Source of the DNA: Verrucomicrobiota bacterium
GTDB lineage: Bacteria > Verrucomicrobiota > Verrucomicrobiia > Verrucomicrobiales > Akkermansiaceae
Assembly: GCA_004293445.1 (NCBI GenBank)
Contig: RDYP01000021.1
Location: forward strand, 62,001 to 126,000
DNA: 64,000 nt
Direction of reading: 5' to 3'
The notes beneath the pieces are model-generated. The model was not told the origin of the DNA and did not search any database. It was given only the letters and a program-made list of their open reading frames with translations. Below are positions 48,853 through 58,585 of the stretch, piece after piece (position 1 is the stretch's first letter; each line of letters starts with the position of its first letter). The translations under genes and the position numbers were made by a program.

Positions 48853-50073
48853 CTACTGGGTACAGGACTGAAAAGTTCCACCGTCCAATCGGGCCTTGGC
48901 CTCACCCACTAGAAACAGGGAACCCGCAATCAACACGGGAGCCGGCTGATCCAATGCAGCATCAAAAGCCGCGTCGAAAGACTCGTGGAGAACAGGCGGC
49001 ACGGACTCTGGTGGCAAACAGGCAGCCAGATTGTCCGGACTCACTGCCCTCGGCGTATCAACCGGACAAAGGTGGATGCTCTCGGCCAATGGTGCCAAGA
49101 GTCCGAGGATACCCTCGATGTCCTTCGCTGCGACAGCGCTAAAAACCAAGCTCGCCTTCAGGCTTCCGTAACACTCGCGCCAGGCATCGACCAACACCGA
49201 CGCCCCCTGGGGATTGTGCGCGCCATCGAGCACCACCTCCCTGCCCCGATACCTCACGCGCTCAAATCGGCCAGGCCAGCGCACCTGCGATAATCCGTAA
49301 CGGACCGACTCGTAATCCAATCGGAATCCCGCGGCGTGCAGACACTCGAGAGCCAAAGCCGCATTCCAGCGCTGGTGTTCACCCGCCAAAGCGATCGGAT
49401 AGCCTGACAAGGGAGCATCGACAAAGGACAGCGGAACCCGCAACTCATTCGCCTCCCTCTCCAAAACCCGCCTTACCGTCGGAACCTGTGGGGACGAAAT
49501 CGCAGGCTTCCCCGGGACAAAAATGCCAGCCTTTTCCCGAGCAATGAGTTCGACCGTATCCCCCAGCCATTGCATGTGATCCAAACCCACCGGAGTGATC
49601 GCGCAAACATCAGCCGCCACAGCCGTCGTGGCATCCATCCGGCCACCCATCCCGGTCTCCAAAACAATCAATTCACAGCAACTCTCACGAAACCAACGCA
49701 TCGCCAGCGCCAGGGAAATCTCAAAAAACGTCGGATGATATTCCATCGACTCACACAAGTCCCGAAGCTCTGACAACATCCGTGCGCACGATTCCTGCGG
49801 TATCTGTCCGCCAGACACTCGAATCCGCTCCCGGTAATCCATCAGATGCGGCGACGTGAAAAGTCCCGTCCTGACGCCCGATGCCCGAGCCACCGCATCA
49901 ATCATCGAGCAGGTGCTACCCTTACCATTCGTTCCCGCGACGTGGACGACCTTCACCCCAGGTGCCGCATGCGCCAGATAGTCTTTCAACAAGCGCCGCG
50001 GCCCATCCAAGCCCAGCTTGATGCCGAACATCTGGGTCGAAAACAACCAGTCGATGGACTCCGGGTAGGTCAC
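48853..50073 (-). CDS. folC: Folylpolyglutamate/dihydrofolate synthase
   Basis: The 406-residue protein has the ATP loop AGTNGKGST (residues 46-54), GMGGRMDATT, TPVGLDHMQWLG and DGAHNPQGA, typical of FolC. It adds glutamate to folates (and to dihydropteroate if bifunctional). GTG 50073 is the start. Reverse-strand gene following accD by 34 bp. Confidence 0.92.
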   Translation of the reverse strand: MTYPESIDWLFSTQMFGIKLGLDGPRRLLKDYLAHAAPGVKVVHVAGTNGKGSTCSMIDAVARASGVRTGLFTSPHLMDYRERIRVSGGQIPQESCARMLSELRDLCESMEYHPTFFEISLALAMRWFRESCCELIVLETGMGGRMDATTAVAADVCAITPVGLDHMQWLGDTVELIAREKAGIFVPGKPAISSPQVPTVRRVLEREANELRVPLSFVDAPLSGYPIALAGEHQRWNAALALECLHAAGFRLDYESVRYGLSQVRWPGRFERVRYRGREVVLDGAHNPQGASVLVDAWRECYGSLKASLVFSAVAAKDIEGILGLLAPLAESIHLCPVDTPRAVSPDNLAACLPPESVPPVLHESFDAAFDAALDQPAPVLIAGSLFLVGEAKARLDGGTFQSCTQ

Positions 50074-50107
50074 GGAAAAAAAACCGCAGACAAAATCGCC
50101 CCCAACA

Positions 50108-50935
50108 TTACGGCATCATGAAAGCCAGCAACTGCGCCAAACGCTCACGCAACGCCGCACGGGGAACAATCGCATCCACCAAACCATGCTCCAGCATGAA
50201 CTCAGCCGTCTGGAAACCTGGCGGGAGGTTCTGATGGGTCGTCTCCTTGACCACACGGGGGCCGGCGAAACCAATCATGCACTTCGGCTCCGCGAGGTTG
50301 ATGTCCCCGATCGTTGCGAAAGAAGCCGTCACCCCTCCAGTGGTGGGATGGGTCATTACAGAGATGAATGGCAAACGGGCCTCGGACAGACGAGCCAGAG
50401 CTCCGCAGGTCTTGGCCATCTGCATCAGGGAAAGCATCCCCTCCTGCATTCGAGCACCCGAAGATGCGGAAATGATGATCACCCCGCGCTTCTCCAAAAT
50501 CGCCCGCTCAACCGCACGAGTGATCTTTTCCCCCACCACCGAACCCATCGAACCGGCGAAAAACTTGAAGTCCATCACCGCGATCATCGCCGGCTTACCA
50601 CCGATCGACAAACGACCGGTCAGCACGGCGTCGTCCAAATTCGTCTTGTCGCGCATTCCAGCGATTTTCTCGCGGTAGTTGCCGAATCCCAAAGGATTGG
50701 CCGAGATCAAGCCCTGCTCGGTTTCCTCAAAACTCCCGGCGTCGGCCAGCAGGTCGATCCGCTCGCGCGAATCCATTAGGAAATGATAGCCACAATGATG
50801 GCAGGTCTGGAGATGCTGCTTGAGCTCCAAGGTGTGCAGCATGGCGTCGCACTCCGGACACTTGGTCCAGAGACCCTCCGGCATGTCGTCACGGCGCTTC
50901 AGTCGGCGGAGAGGTGGCTTGTCGAAAATGCCCAT
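50108..50935 (-). CDS. accD: Acetyl-CoA carboxylase carboxyltransferase beta subunit
   Basis: The 275-residue protein has the zinc ribbon CPECDAML...CHHCGY (Cys 26, 29, 45, 48) and the carboxyltransferase core (FFAGSMGSVVGEKITRA; ARMQEGMLSLMQMAKT). Forms acetyl-CoA carboxylase with AccA/B/C for fatty acid synthesis. ATG 50935 (MGIFDKPPLR) is chosen; the frame opens to 51034. Confidence 0.95.
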   Translation of the reverse strand: MGIFDKPPLRRLKRRDDMPEGLWTKCPECDAMLHTLELKQHLQTCHHCGYHFLMDSRERIDLLADAGSFEETEQGLISANPLGFGNYREKIAGMRDKTNLDDAVLTGRLSIGGKPAMIAVMDFKFFAGSMGSVVGEKITRAVERAILEKRGVIIISASSGARMQEGMLSLMQMAKTCGALARLSEARLPFISVMTHPTTGGVTASFATIGDINLAEPKCMIGFAGPRVVKETTHQNLPPGFQTAEFMLEHGLVDAIVPRAALRERLAQLLAFMMP

Positions 50936-50967
50936 GGGATCGCAGAAATCGGTCTCGAGGGCGGACG

Positions 50968-51720
50968 CTAACCACGCATGACCGTGACGACAACCACCTT
51001 TTGAACCCCGCCCCGTCGAAGAGCCCTCGCGCACTCGTCCGTCGTCGCACCCGTGGTGAAAACATCGTCCACCAAAACCACGCCCGGCGGCGCGGTCGCG
51101 GCAAAACTTCGCCCCAAACGCGATAGCGCAAAAGCCCCACGCAAGTTTTTCAAACGCTGCGACCGACTCAAACGCGTCTGACTATCCGTGCGCCTTGTCC
51201 TCGTCAGCGCGCGCAGCACCGGCAACCCGACATATCCACCGAGCGCTCGCGCGATCTCCTCCGCCTGATTGAAGTGACGCCAGAGCTGGCGCTTCCGATG
51301 CAGTGGCACCGGAACCAAGGGCCAAAGGCCCGACCGCGCGGCTTCCAAACGCGGATCCTCAAAAAACGCACGCGCCGCCAATCGCCCAAGCTCATTCCCG
51401 AGTTCAATCTTACGACCGTATTTCAAGTCATGGATCAGTTCTAGCAACACCGGATGGTTCGGGAGTGCAGGTCGCGCGAAATCGAATCCGAACTCCAAGT
51501 CCCGACAATTCGGACATTCAAAAGCAGCATCGATTCGTCCCTCGAACTCCTCGCCACAGGTCCGACAGAATGGATCTCGAAGCCCCGGCAAGACCGCATC
51601 GCAATCCCCACAAAGCGCACGATTCCCAGAAATTCCCGCGCCACATGCGTGACAAACGCCGGGATAGATCAAGTCCAAGACCCTCGCGAACCACCTCCGT
51701 CGCTCGATCCATTCCTTCAT
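50968..51720 (-). CDS. comF: ComF-family phosphoribosyltransferase-like protein
   Basis: The 250-residue protein has Cys-rich zinc motifs (CHACG...CGDC, then CRTCG...CPNC) at the N-terminus and the PRPP loop VVLVDDVFTTGATTDECA near residues 213-230. ComF proteins assist DNA uptake in naturally competent bacteria, but the family also occurs in others. Confidence 0.88.
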   Translation of the reverse strand: MKEWIERRRWFARVLDLIYPGVCHACGAGISGNRALCGDCDAVLPGLRDPFCRTCGEEFEGRIDAAFECPNCRDLEFGFDFARPALPNHPVLLELIHDLKYGRKIELGNELGRLAARAFFEDPRLEAARSGLWPLVPVPLHRKRQLWRHFNQAEEIARALGGYVGLPVLRALTRTRRTDSQTRLSRSQRLKNLRGAFALSRLGRSFAATAPPGVVLVDDVFTTGATTDECARALRRGGVQKVVVVTVMRG

Positions 51721-51727
51721 CCGTCGA

Positions 51728-52810
51728 TCAGCTACGCGAATCGTTCGCGACCTCGCGTGGGCGGGTCATTCCATGAACCAACAAGCCGGTGATGATGACC
51801 ATCGACAATGGCAACAATCCTTCCAACAAGCTGCCTCCCACCACCCACTGCGCCGCTTCCGGCAGCCCTGCCACCGCCCAAGTGGCCGATTTGAACACCT
51901 TCATCCCGAGCACCCAGCCAAGATGCAAACCCGCTGGCAACCAAAGCGAGGCAGTCCGATACCGCGCATAGGCCAGCACGATTCCCACCGCGGCCAAGTT
52001 CGAAAAACGCGACAGCATCGAGAGCGGATCGGCGAAGCGCAGAAAAATCTGCCCCAACAAGGCAAACCCCGCACTCCACGATTCGGGATCCAGCAAGCGC
52101 GCAGCCGCGGGCGGCTCGAGGAAATGCACGAAGGCGAACAAGAACGACAGCGACACAATGGCCGGCACCGCTCTCATCGCTCTCAAGAAAATCCCAAGCA
52201 GGACTCCGCGGAAAAGCACTTCCTCAAGCAAGGAAACCAACATCGCCCCCGGCAGCGCCTTGACCAGCGTGGCCGATAGATCGATCTCCTGCACCATTTC
52301 ATTCACCACCCCCCGGGTGGAAACCGCAGCATCCCGCCACATGAAGCAACCCGCCTGCACCAACACCCAGCCCGACAACAGCAGCAACCCGCTCGCAATC
52401 CCAATGCCCACGCCCAAGTGCAACCAACCCTGGGAATTTCGCCGCAAAGGCTGACCGGCACCGGAAATCACGACATACTCGGGCAACCGCAACGACCATG
52501 GCGTGTCCCGATAAGACCCGGGAGGGCGGCCCAAGCGGAGCCAACTCGTGAGGGGAAATAGTAGAATCAAGGCGGAGAGCATCACAGCCCGATCAAAAAA
52601 TCGCGGGAACTCGGCCCGATCCGCCGCCGCAGCCACATACTTGATGACACCGTTTCCTTCCTTATCGGCGAACACCTCGGCCAACCCTTTGCCTAACTGA
52701 TAGAGCGGCGGAGCCAAAATCGCAGCAAGCACCAATGTAGCTGCCACATAGGCGAAAATCTTCCATACATCACTCTGCCACAGTCCGCGCACGGACTCGA
52801 AATTGCGCAT
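51728..52810 (-). CDS. CPBP-family intramembrane metalloprotease
   Basis: The 360-residue membrane protein has LLEEVLFRGVLLGIFLR (EExxxR), SFLFAFVHFLEP (FxxxH) and GLHLGWVLG, the three CPBP/CAAX protease motifs, among about eight spans. ATG 52810 (MRNFESVRGL) is chosen; the frame opens to 53077 without pattern. Such proteins process prenylated or other membrane substrates. Confidence 0.85.
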   Translation of the reverse strand: MRNFESVRGLWQSDVWKIFAYVAATLVLAAILAPPLYQLGKGLAEVFADKEGNGVIKYVAAAADRAEFPRFFDRAVMLSALILLFPLTSWLRLGRPPGSYRDTPWSLRLPEYVVISGAGQPLRRNSQGWLHLGVGIGIASGLLLLSGWVLVQAGCFMWRDAAVSTRGVVNEMVQEIDLSATLVKALPGAMLVSLLEEVLFRGVLLGIFLRAMRAVPAIVSLSFLFAFVHFLEPPAAARLLDPESWSAGFALLGQIFLRFADPLSMLSRFSNLAAVGIVLAYARYRTASLWLPAGLHLGWVLGMKVFKSATWAVAGLPEAAQWVVGGSLLEGLLPLSMVIITGLLVHGMTRPREVANDSRS

Positions 52811-52901
52811 CCGGGAAAAAACTTCCAAGTGCCAATTGCGAATCGTCCGCCGCCGAGGATTGACACTTGGCACCCATCCCGTCGGGCGGCAGGCTCCGCG
52901 C

Positions 52902-53147
52902 ATGGAGTCCCACGAATGGCGCGAACGCAGCGAGGAAGGCCTGCGCTTTTGGCGCGCGAACCGACACGCCGGCAAATGGACCTTCCAGACCACTCTCAAG
53001 ACCGATCCGGATTGGGAGTCGATCGATCCCGTCCCGCGTGAGATTTGGGAAGCCCTGCGCGATGTCCTATGGCGCAAATATCAACGCAAACGCTGCCCCT
53101 GGGAATGGGTCGAAGCCATCGATAAGCTCCTCGAAGAGGAAGCCTAG
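52902..53147 (+). CDS. Conserved small protein (81 aa)
   Basis: MESHEWRERSEEGLRFWRAN, then WTFQTTLKTDPDWESIDPVP and EALRDVLWRKYQRKRCPWEW. Acidic and tryptophan-rich, soluble. Divergent from the CPBP gene. TTGACA occurs 36 nt before the ATG, too far for the prophage element and without an obvious -10. Function unknown. Confidence 0.75.
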   Translation: MESHEWRERSEEGLRFWRANRHAGKWTFQTTLKTDPDWESIDPVPREIWEALRDVLWRKYQRKRCPWEWVEAIDKLLEEEA

Positions 53148-53201
53148 AGAGGCGATCGCATCCACAAGCATCGGGCCTGACCCGGCACCCCAAGTTTCCG
53201 T

Positions 53202-53576
53202 TCACACCGAGCGGGAAGGCGACTTCCAGTTCATCCCTTTCTCAGAACGCCAACGGCGAAAAGCTGCGAACTGTTCGTTCTTCGGCAGAGCACGACGCTG
53301 GGGATCTTCCGCCAAAAAAGCCTCGAACCACTTGGTCGCATCAACAGATGCATCCGGCCCATCGCTTTGCTCGGGGCGAGCCGATAAGTCCAACCGGTCC
53401 GACCGATCAGATCGTTCCCCCATGCCCCGCTCACTGGCCAACTCGGCCCGCGCCGCCACTAAAGCACACAGGTGTGAAACCTGGCTCGAAAGACGAAGCA
53501 GCAAAATCAACAGCACCAGATTGACCACCGCGATCACGGCGACCACAACGGGAACAAACAGCGCGTCTTCCAACAT
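53202..53576 (-). CDS. Small membrane-anchored protein
   Basis: A 124-residue protein with one N-terminal span (VVVAVIAVVNLVLLILLLRL) and a soluble helical part ending with WFEAFLAEDPQRRALPKNEQ and RRWRSEKG. The end may contact nucleic acid or protein. Function unknown; convergent with the 81-residue gene. Confidence 0.65.
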   Translation of the reverse strand: MLEDALFVPVVVAVIAVVNLVLLILLLRLSSQVSHLCALVAARAELASERGMGERSDRSDRLDLSARPEQSDGPDASVDATKWFEAFLAEDPQRRALPKNEQFAAFRRWRSEKGMNWKSPSRSV

Positions 53577-53665
53577 GCCCCGAAAGAATCAGGGCTCCAC
53601 GCCGGTGACAAGGGTGTAGGCTCCCTTCGGCACAGCCGGTGCCCGAAAAGGTCGAGCCCACATTG

Positions 53666-54592
53666 TCACCACTCGATCCCAACACCTTCCTCGGGAATCA
53701 AAATCTGATCACTGATCCCCAATCGATCCGCTTCCATCAACAAGCGCTCGACCGGTTCACCGAGTGGCTCGTTCCCCAGCGGAAAAGTCCCATAGTGCAT
53801 CGGAATCATTACCTTCGCCCCCAACTCGGCGAAGGCACGCACCGCTTCCTCTGGATTCAGGTGCACGTCACGACCACTTGGGGCCTCGTATGCGCCGATC
53901 GGCATCAGTGCGACATCGATATCACCATATCGGCGCCCGATCTCCGCGAACCCGTCGAACCACGCGCTATCGCCACAATGAAAGACACTCTTCCCTCCCG
54001 ACTCGATCAGATAGCCGCCGAATTCGCGATGAACATCGTGCAGATATCGCGCCCCCCAATGGTGGCTCGGGGTGTGAACCACGCTGAGCCGCTCATACTC
54101 AAGGCGATCCCACACCTTCATCTCGTGGATCGCCGGAAATCCAAGCCTCCGCACCAAATTCGCACTCCCCCGGGGAACGACGATCCCGCCACGCGCCTGC
54201 AAGACCTTCAAACTCGGCTTATGCAGGTGATCGAAATGCGCGTGACTCACCAAAACCAAATCCAACTCCGGTATCCCCTTCAAAGGCAGACCCGGCTCCC
54301 GCAAACGCTTCACATACCCGTGCCAGCGCGCCCAATTCGGATCCACCATCACCCGATGCTCCTCAAACTGGAGCAGAAACGACGCATGCCCGATCCACGT
54401 GACCCGCACGCAACCCCGAGCCACACCATCCAAATCGGGCACCTGCTCGCTGCCACCCCGCTTGGAAAAGATCCCCGGCACGATCCGATGCCTGAAAAAC
54501 CGGTAATTCCGCCCCGGCCAGCCCTTTTGCGGCATCAAGCCCGCATATCGGGCTTTCCCTCGAGCAGGCGTGGAATTCGGCTCGTTCGACAT
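53666..54592 (-). CDS. MBL-fold metallo-hydrolase (UlaG/NAPE-PLD-like)
   Basis: The 308-residue protein has WIGHASFLLQ, SHAHFDHLH (HxHxDH), HTPSHHWGAR, FHCGDSAWF and MPMHYGTF, all zinc ligands of the metallo-beta-lactamase fold in the UlaG/NAPE-PLD branch. ATG 54592 (MSNEPNSTPARG) is chosen since the longer frame overlaps pyrF. Substrate unknown. Confidence 0.87.
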   Translation of the reverse strand: MSNEPNSTPARGKARYAGLMPQKGWPGRNYRFFRHRIVPGIFSKRGGSEQVPDLDGVARGCVRVTWIGHASFLLQFEEHRVMVDPNWARWHGYVKRLREPGLPLKGIPELDLVLVSHAHFDHLHKPSLKVLQARGGIVVPRGSANLVRRLGFPAIHEMKVWDRLEYERLSVVHTPSHHWGARYLHDVHREFGGYLIESGGKSVFHCGDSAWFDGFAEIGRRYGDIDVALMPIGAYEAPSGRDVHLNPEEAVRAFAELGAKVMIPMHYGTFPLGNEPLGEPVERLLMEADRLGISDQILIPEEGVGIEW

Positions 54593-54621
54593 CGGCGGCC
54601 CAAGGTAACCCGCATTCAACA

Positions 54622-55401
54622 TCAAGCGACCGCTTCCTCGTAAGCCCGAGCGATCCTCGACGCCCAAATCCGCGCCCGCTCGCCATAGCCACTACCATCT
54701 TCTGCGTAAAGAATGCCGCGGGACACGTTGATCACATCCGGCGCAGCCCGACCCGCCGCAGCCAAATCCGCCAAGTCGCCACCCTGCGCGCCGAGCCCAG
54801 GCACCAACAAAGGCGCATCCGGCATCTTCGACAGCACACCGCTCGCATTCGTCAGACCCACCACATATCCGACATCCGTCGGTAAACCCTTCGCACGCTC
54901 ACCCAGCGCGGTGACCAACTCGAACACGGAACGCCCATCCGCTAGCGTCTGACGCTGAAAATCCGCCGAACCCGCATTCGAAGTCACCGCCAAAAGATAA
55001 ACCCCCTTCCCCTCCCAACCGAGAAAGGGTTCGATCGAATCGTAACCAAGAAAAGGGTTCAAGGTCACCGCATCCACCTTCCAATGGGCGAAATAACTGT
55101 GGGCATAGTATCGCTGCGTCTCGCCGATATCGCTCCGCTTCGCGTCCAGAATGACCGGAACCTCCGACGGCATCATGCCCAACATATTTTCCAAAATCTC
55201 AATCCCCTTCAGCCCCATCGCCTCGAAATAAGCCATGTTCGGCTTGAATGCCGCCGCATGATTCCATGTCTCGTCGACAACCCGCTTGAGGAAATCCGGC
55301 ACCGCCCCGATTCCGCCCTCACCCGGCCGGGGATCCAGACCGACACAGAGCCGGGAACCCGTACTTTCGATCCTCGCCTTCAGTCGCTCGTTGTAACGCA
55401 T
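54622..55401 (-). CDS. pyrF: Orotidine 5'-phosphate decarboxylase (type 2)
   Basis: The 259-residue protein has CVGLDPRPGEGG and the catalytic block ILDAKRSDIGETQRYYAHSY (Lys and Asp pair). It makes UMP from OMP in pyrimidine synthesis. Followed by the MBL gene 29 bp downstream on the same strand. Confidence 0.95.
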   Translation of the reverse strand: MRYNERLKARIESTGSRLCVGLDPRPGEGGIGAVPDFLKRVVDETWNHAAAFKPNMAYFEAMGLKGIEILENMLGMMPSEVPVILDAKRSDIGETQRYYAHSYFAHWKVDAVTLNPFLGYDSIEPFLGWEGKGVYLLAVTSNAGSADFQRQTLADGRSVFELVTALGERAKGLPTDVGYVVGLTNASGVLSKMPDAPLLVPGLGAQGGDLADLAAAGRAAPDVINVSRGILYAEDGSGYGERARIWASRIARAYEEAVA

Positions 55402-55443
55402 GGCCGATGTGTAGCAGCCACCCGCCGCCCGGCAATCCCGCGC

Positions 55444-55920
55444 TTAATCCGGCAGTTTCATCTTCTTCCCGCCAAACACATGGCCACCCCCACGACGCCC
55501 GAGTCGGGCCACCAAAACCATCGCCACCCCATACAGCCCGAACTCCGCGAACTTCCACCCGTAGTGAATCCGCGCAGCGTCCGGATTGCCGTCGCAACCG
55601 CATGCGATGTCGAGATTCCGCAACCACGCCTGCCCCACGCCAAAGGCAAACACCCCCACCAAGCCCGCCAGAGTCCATAAGGCCCCGCGCCTCCAAAAGC
55701 CCAACACAAGACACAATCCCGCCACCATCTCAACCCACGGCACCGCATACGCGAGGACTGCATCCCACGGTGCGACCAACACCCGATAATTCGCAACCGC
55801 CCGCGTAAAGTCATCGAGACCGGTCTCGAAAACCTTCAGCCAGCCGCTGTAAAAAAACCAGCCCCCCAACGCCACGCGCAGGACAGCCCCAAGCCACTCC
55901 ATGGATTTTCGGTTCAGCAC
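55444..55920 (-). CDS. DoxX/MauE-family membrane protein
   Basis: The 158-residue protein has four predicted spans and the start LRVALGGWFFYSGWLKV; a loop with CGCDGN between the third and fourth. Related to MauE/DoxX proteins linked to redox or disulfide handling in the membrane. Exact role unknown. Confidence 0.8.
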   Translation of the reverse strand: MLNRKSMEWLGAVLRVALGGWFFYSGWLKVFETGLDDFTRAVANYRVLVAPWDAVLAYAVPWVEMVAGLCLVLGFWRRGALWTLAGLVGVFAFGVGQAWLRNLDIACGCDGNPDAARIHYGWKFAEFGLYGVAMVLVARLGRRGGGHVFGGKKMKLPD

Positions 55921-56052
55921 GACACCCGTCTAAACCGAATCCCTCCCGCCGCCAAGCCCGCGAAAACCTGCCCAAAAAATCCTCCCGAAAACACCGCGCC
56001 GAATACAGAGTCCGGATTGGACCTTCTCCCCTCCATCGCCTTTTATCATCGC

Positions 56053-57180
56053 ATGACCGGCCCAGTCGAACTCCTCCAGCAACTCGTCCGCATCCCCTCG
56101 GTCAATCCCGACAACCCCGCCGGCACCGACAAGGTTGGCGAAGCCGCCCTCGCCACCTTCCTTCAAGGCTGGATCGAAGCCATCGATGGCGATGTCACCC
56201 TCGAAGAAATCCAACCCGGTCGGCCCAATCTCATCGCCCGCTTCGCCCCGCGCGATGGACGCCCTCGCATTCTCCTCGGACCCCACCTCGATACCGTCGG
56301 AGTCGGTAGCATGAGCATCGATCCCTTCGCAGCCGTGATCGGCGACGGACGCGTCTGGGGTCGGGGCACCTCCGATACCAAAGGCCCCATGGCCGCCATG
56401 CTCTGGGGACTGAAGGAAAACGCCGATCGCCTCGCGAAACTCCACGTCGCCGTCGATTTCGTCGCCTTCATGGGAGAAGAGTCCGGCCAATGGGGCTCCA
56501 AAGACTTCGCAAAACACCACGCCCACGAATACGCCTTCGCCATCGTCGGAGAACCCACCTCCCTCAATATCGTCCACACCACCAAAGGTTCCCTCTGGGC
56601 AACTCTCCGCGCCACCGGCAAAGCGGGCCACTCTTCCATGCCGGAAAAAGGCGACAACGCCGCGATGAAACTCGCCCGCGCCCTCGACGTGCTGGAACGC
56701 GAACTCAGCGCCATCCTCGCCACCTACACCCACCCCCTACTCGGTCGATCGACTCTCAATGTCGGCATCCTGCGCTCCGGCTCCCGACCCAATATCATCC
56801 CCGATCTCGCCGAGGCCGAAATCGATATCCGCATCACCCCCGCCCTGCGCGACGCCGGCGGCGCCCTGGAGTTGCTCCAAAACACCATCAGCCGCCTATC
56901 CCTGCCGCTGGAAATCGTCCGCCCTCACGAAAACCCACCCATGGAACTCCCCGCCTGCCATCCATGGATCGATCGCATCCGCGAGGTCCGCCCCGCCTGC
57001 GAAACGGTGGGCGCGCCTTGGTTCTCCGATGCCGCCCATCTCTCCGCCGCCGGCCTGCCCTCCGTCTGCATCGGCCCCGGTTCGATCGAACAAGCTCACA
57101 CCGCCGACGAGTTCATCGACATCGCAGCGCTCGAAGAGGGCACTACCTTCTTCACCCGGCTCATCCGCTCCCTCGCCTGA
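56053..57180 (+). CDS. M20-family peptidase/deacylase (ArgE/DapE type)
   Basis: The 375-residue protein has LLGPHLDTVG (zinc His and catalytic Asp), GRGTSDTKGPM (bridging Asp), FMGEESGQWGS (catalytic Glu pair) and a C-terminal AHTADEFIDI (zinc His). It cleaves N-acyl or peptide bonds of an amino acid derivative; ArgE, DapE or peptidase cannot be told apart from sequence. ATG 56053 chosen over an upstream start at 56017. Confidence 0.85.
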   Translation: MTGPVELLQQLVRIPSVNPDNPAGTDKVGEAALATFLQGWIEAIDGDVTLEEIQPGRPNLIARFAPRDGRPRILLGPHLDTVGVGSMSIDPFAAVIGDGRVWGRGTSDTKGPMAAMLWGLKENADRLAKLHVAVDFVAFMGEESGQWGSKDFAKHHAHEYAFAIVGEPTSLNIVHTTKGSLWATLRATGKAGHSSMPEKGDNAAMKLARALDVLERELSAILATYTHPLLGRSTLNVGILRSGSRPNIIPDLAEAEIDIRITPALRDAGGALELLQNTISRLSLPLEIVRPHENPPMELPACHPWIDRIREVRPACETVGAPWFSDAAHLSAAGLPSVCIGPGSIEQAHTADEFIDIAALEEGTTFFTRLIRSLA

Positions 57181-57227
57181 CTCCGTTCTTGCGTCTTCCC
57201 GCGCGAAGCCTTCTGTCTCCCCCACAC

Positions 57228-58073
57228 ATGACCACCGTCCTCGAAACCCTCGACAAGGGCAGCGCCTACCTCTCGAAAAAGGGCATCGAAGACGCACGAC
57301 GCAACATGCAGATGCTCGTCGCCCACCAACTCGGTTGCACCCGCATTGACCTCTACCTGCGCTTCGACCAGCCGATCGACGAATCCGATCTCGCCCCACT
57401 CCGCGACCTGCTCAAGCGCCGTGGCGAAGGCGTTCCGCTCCAACACATTCTCGGCACCGTCCACTTTCACCGACGCGATTTTAAAACCGACGCCCGCGCC
57501 CTGATCCCACGCCCGGAAACCGAAGAACTCGCCGCTTGGTTGCTGAAAAACACCACGCTGCCCGATCAGGCCCGCATCCTCGATCTCGGCTGCGGCTCGG
57601 GCGTGCTCGGACTCACCCTCGCCGCAGAAATCCCCGGCTCACAGGTCGTGCTCGCCGACATCTCACCTCTCGCCCTCGACCTCGCCCGCGAAAACGCGGC
57701 CCTGCTGGAAATCACCAATACCACCTTCATCGAAAGCGACCTCTTCTCCGCCCTCACCAGCCAATCCTTCGACCTCATCGTCGCCAATCTCCCCTACGTT
57801 CCGGAAATCGACCGCCCCACGCTGTCCCGCGAAGTCACTCACGACCCCGACCTCGCCCTCTTCGGTGGGCCCGATGGCCTCGATATCATCCGCCGCTTCA
57901 TCCCCACGGCCAAGAATCACCTCGCCCCCGGCGGCTGGCTCGCCCTGGAAATCGGCATCGATCAGTCCCACGCTGTCGAAACCCTCCTCCACGCCGCCTG
58001 CCTGACCGACGTCTCGACTTTCAAAGACCTTTCCGGCATCCCCCGCTTCCCGGTGGGGCGGAAGGAGCGTTAG
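57228..58073 (+). CDS. prmC: Release factor glutamine methyltransferase
   Basis: The 281-residue protein has LIPRPETEELA, DLGCGSGVLGL (SAM motif I) and VANLPYVPE (NLPY/NPPY catalytic), matching PrmC/HemK. It methylates the GGQ glutamine of RF1 and RF2. Begins 48 bp after the M20 gene. Confidence 0.95.
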   Translation: MTTVLETLDKGSAYLSKKGIEDARRNMQMLVAHQLGCTRIDLYLRFDQPIDESDLAPLRDLLKRRGEGVPLQHILGTVHFHRRDFKTDARALIPRPETEELAAWLLKNTTLPDQARILDLGCGSGVLGLTLAAEIPGSQVVLADISPLALDLARENAALLEITNTTFIESDLFSALTSQSFDLIVANLPYVPEIDRPTLSREVTHDPDLALFGGPDGLDIIRRFIPTAKNHLAPGGWLALEIGIDQSHAVETLLHAACLTDVSTFKDLSGIPRFPVGRKER

Positions 58074-58126
58074 GACCCCCATCTCGCTTCTTGCGCTTCC
58101 ATTTCCGCGGAGGATACTGGAACGGT

Positions 58127-58585
58127 ATGGCCGCTCCCAAAACACCCGCGAACTCGATCAAGAAGGCCGCCGCGCGCCTCGTGAGGGACCTCCCCGAAAC
58201 GGCGAGCTGGGAAGACCTCATGTACGAGATCTTCGTTCGGCAAAAGGTCGAAGCCGGACTGGTGGATCTCGAATCCGGACGATCGCATTCCCATACCACC
58301 ATCCGCAAAGAGTTCGGAATCGCATGGGGATCGTCTGGTCGTCCCAAGCGCGGACCGACCTTCGCGCCATCCGTGATTTCATCGGGCGCGACTCGGAGCA
58401 CTATGCCAGCCTGCAAACCGAGCGTTTGGTCGCCAGAGTGGAACGCGCCTCGAAGATGCCGTCACGCGGTCATCCCGTTCATGAATTCATGGATTCCGGC
58501 CTGCGCGAGGTGCACGAAGGCTCCTATCGGATCATCTACCGCGTCCAAGCCGACGAATTCCAAGTGGTCACCCTGGTTCACATGA
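58127..58585 (+). CDS. Antitoxin (RelB-like) with lost stop, extended frame
   Basis: The frame from ATG 58127 reads MAAPKTPANSIKKAAARLVR, then WEDLMYEIFVRQKVEAGLVD and HSHTTIRKEFGIA, a usual RelE/ParE antitoxin of about 66 residues. At the toxin start the codons are GCA-TGG-GGA (58323-58331), where a TGA would be expected; the reading continues 86 residues in another frame through the toxin gene to 58585. A single G/A change would restore ATGA and the stop. Extended tail probably unstable or disabling. Confidence 0.65.
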   Translation: MAAPKTPANSIKKAAARLVRDLPETASWEDLMYEIFVRQKVEAGLVDLESGRSHSHTTIRKEFGIAWGSSGRPKRGPTFAPSVISSGATRSTMPACKPSVWSPEWNAPRRCRHAVIPFMNSWIPACARCTKAPIGSSTASKPTNSKWSPWFT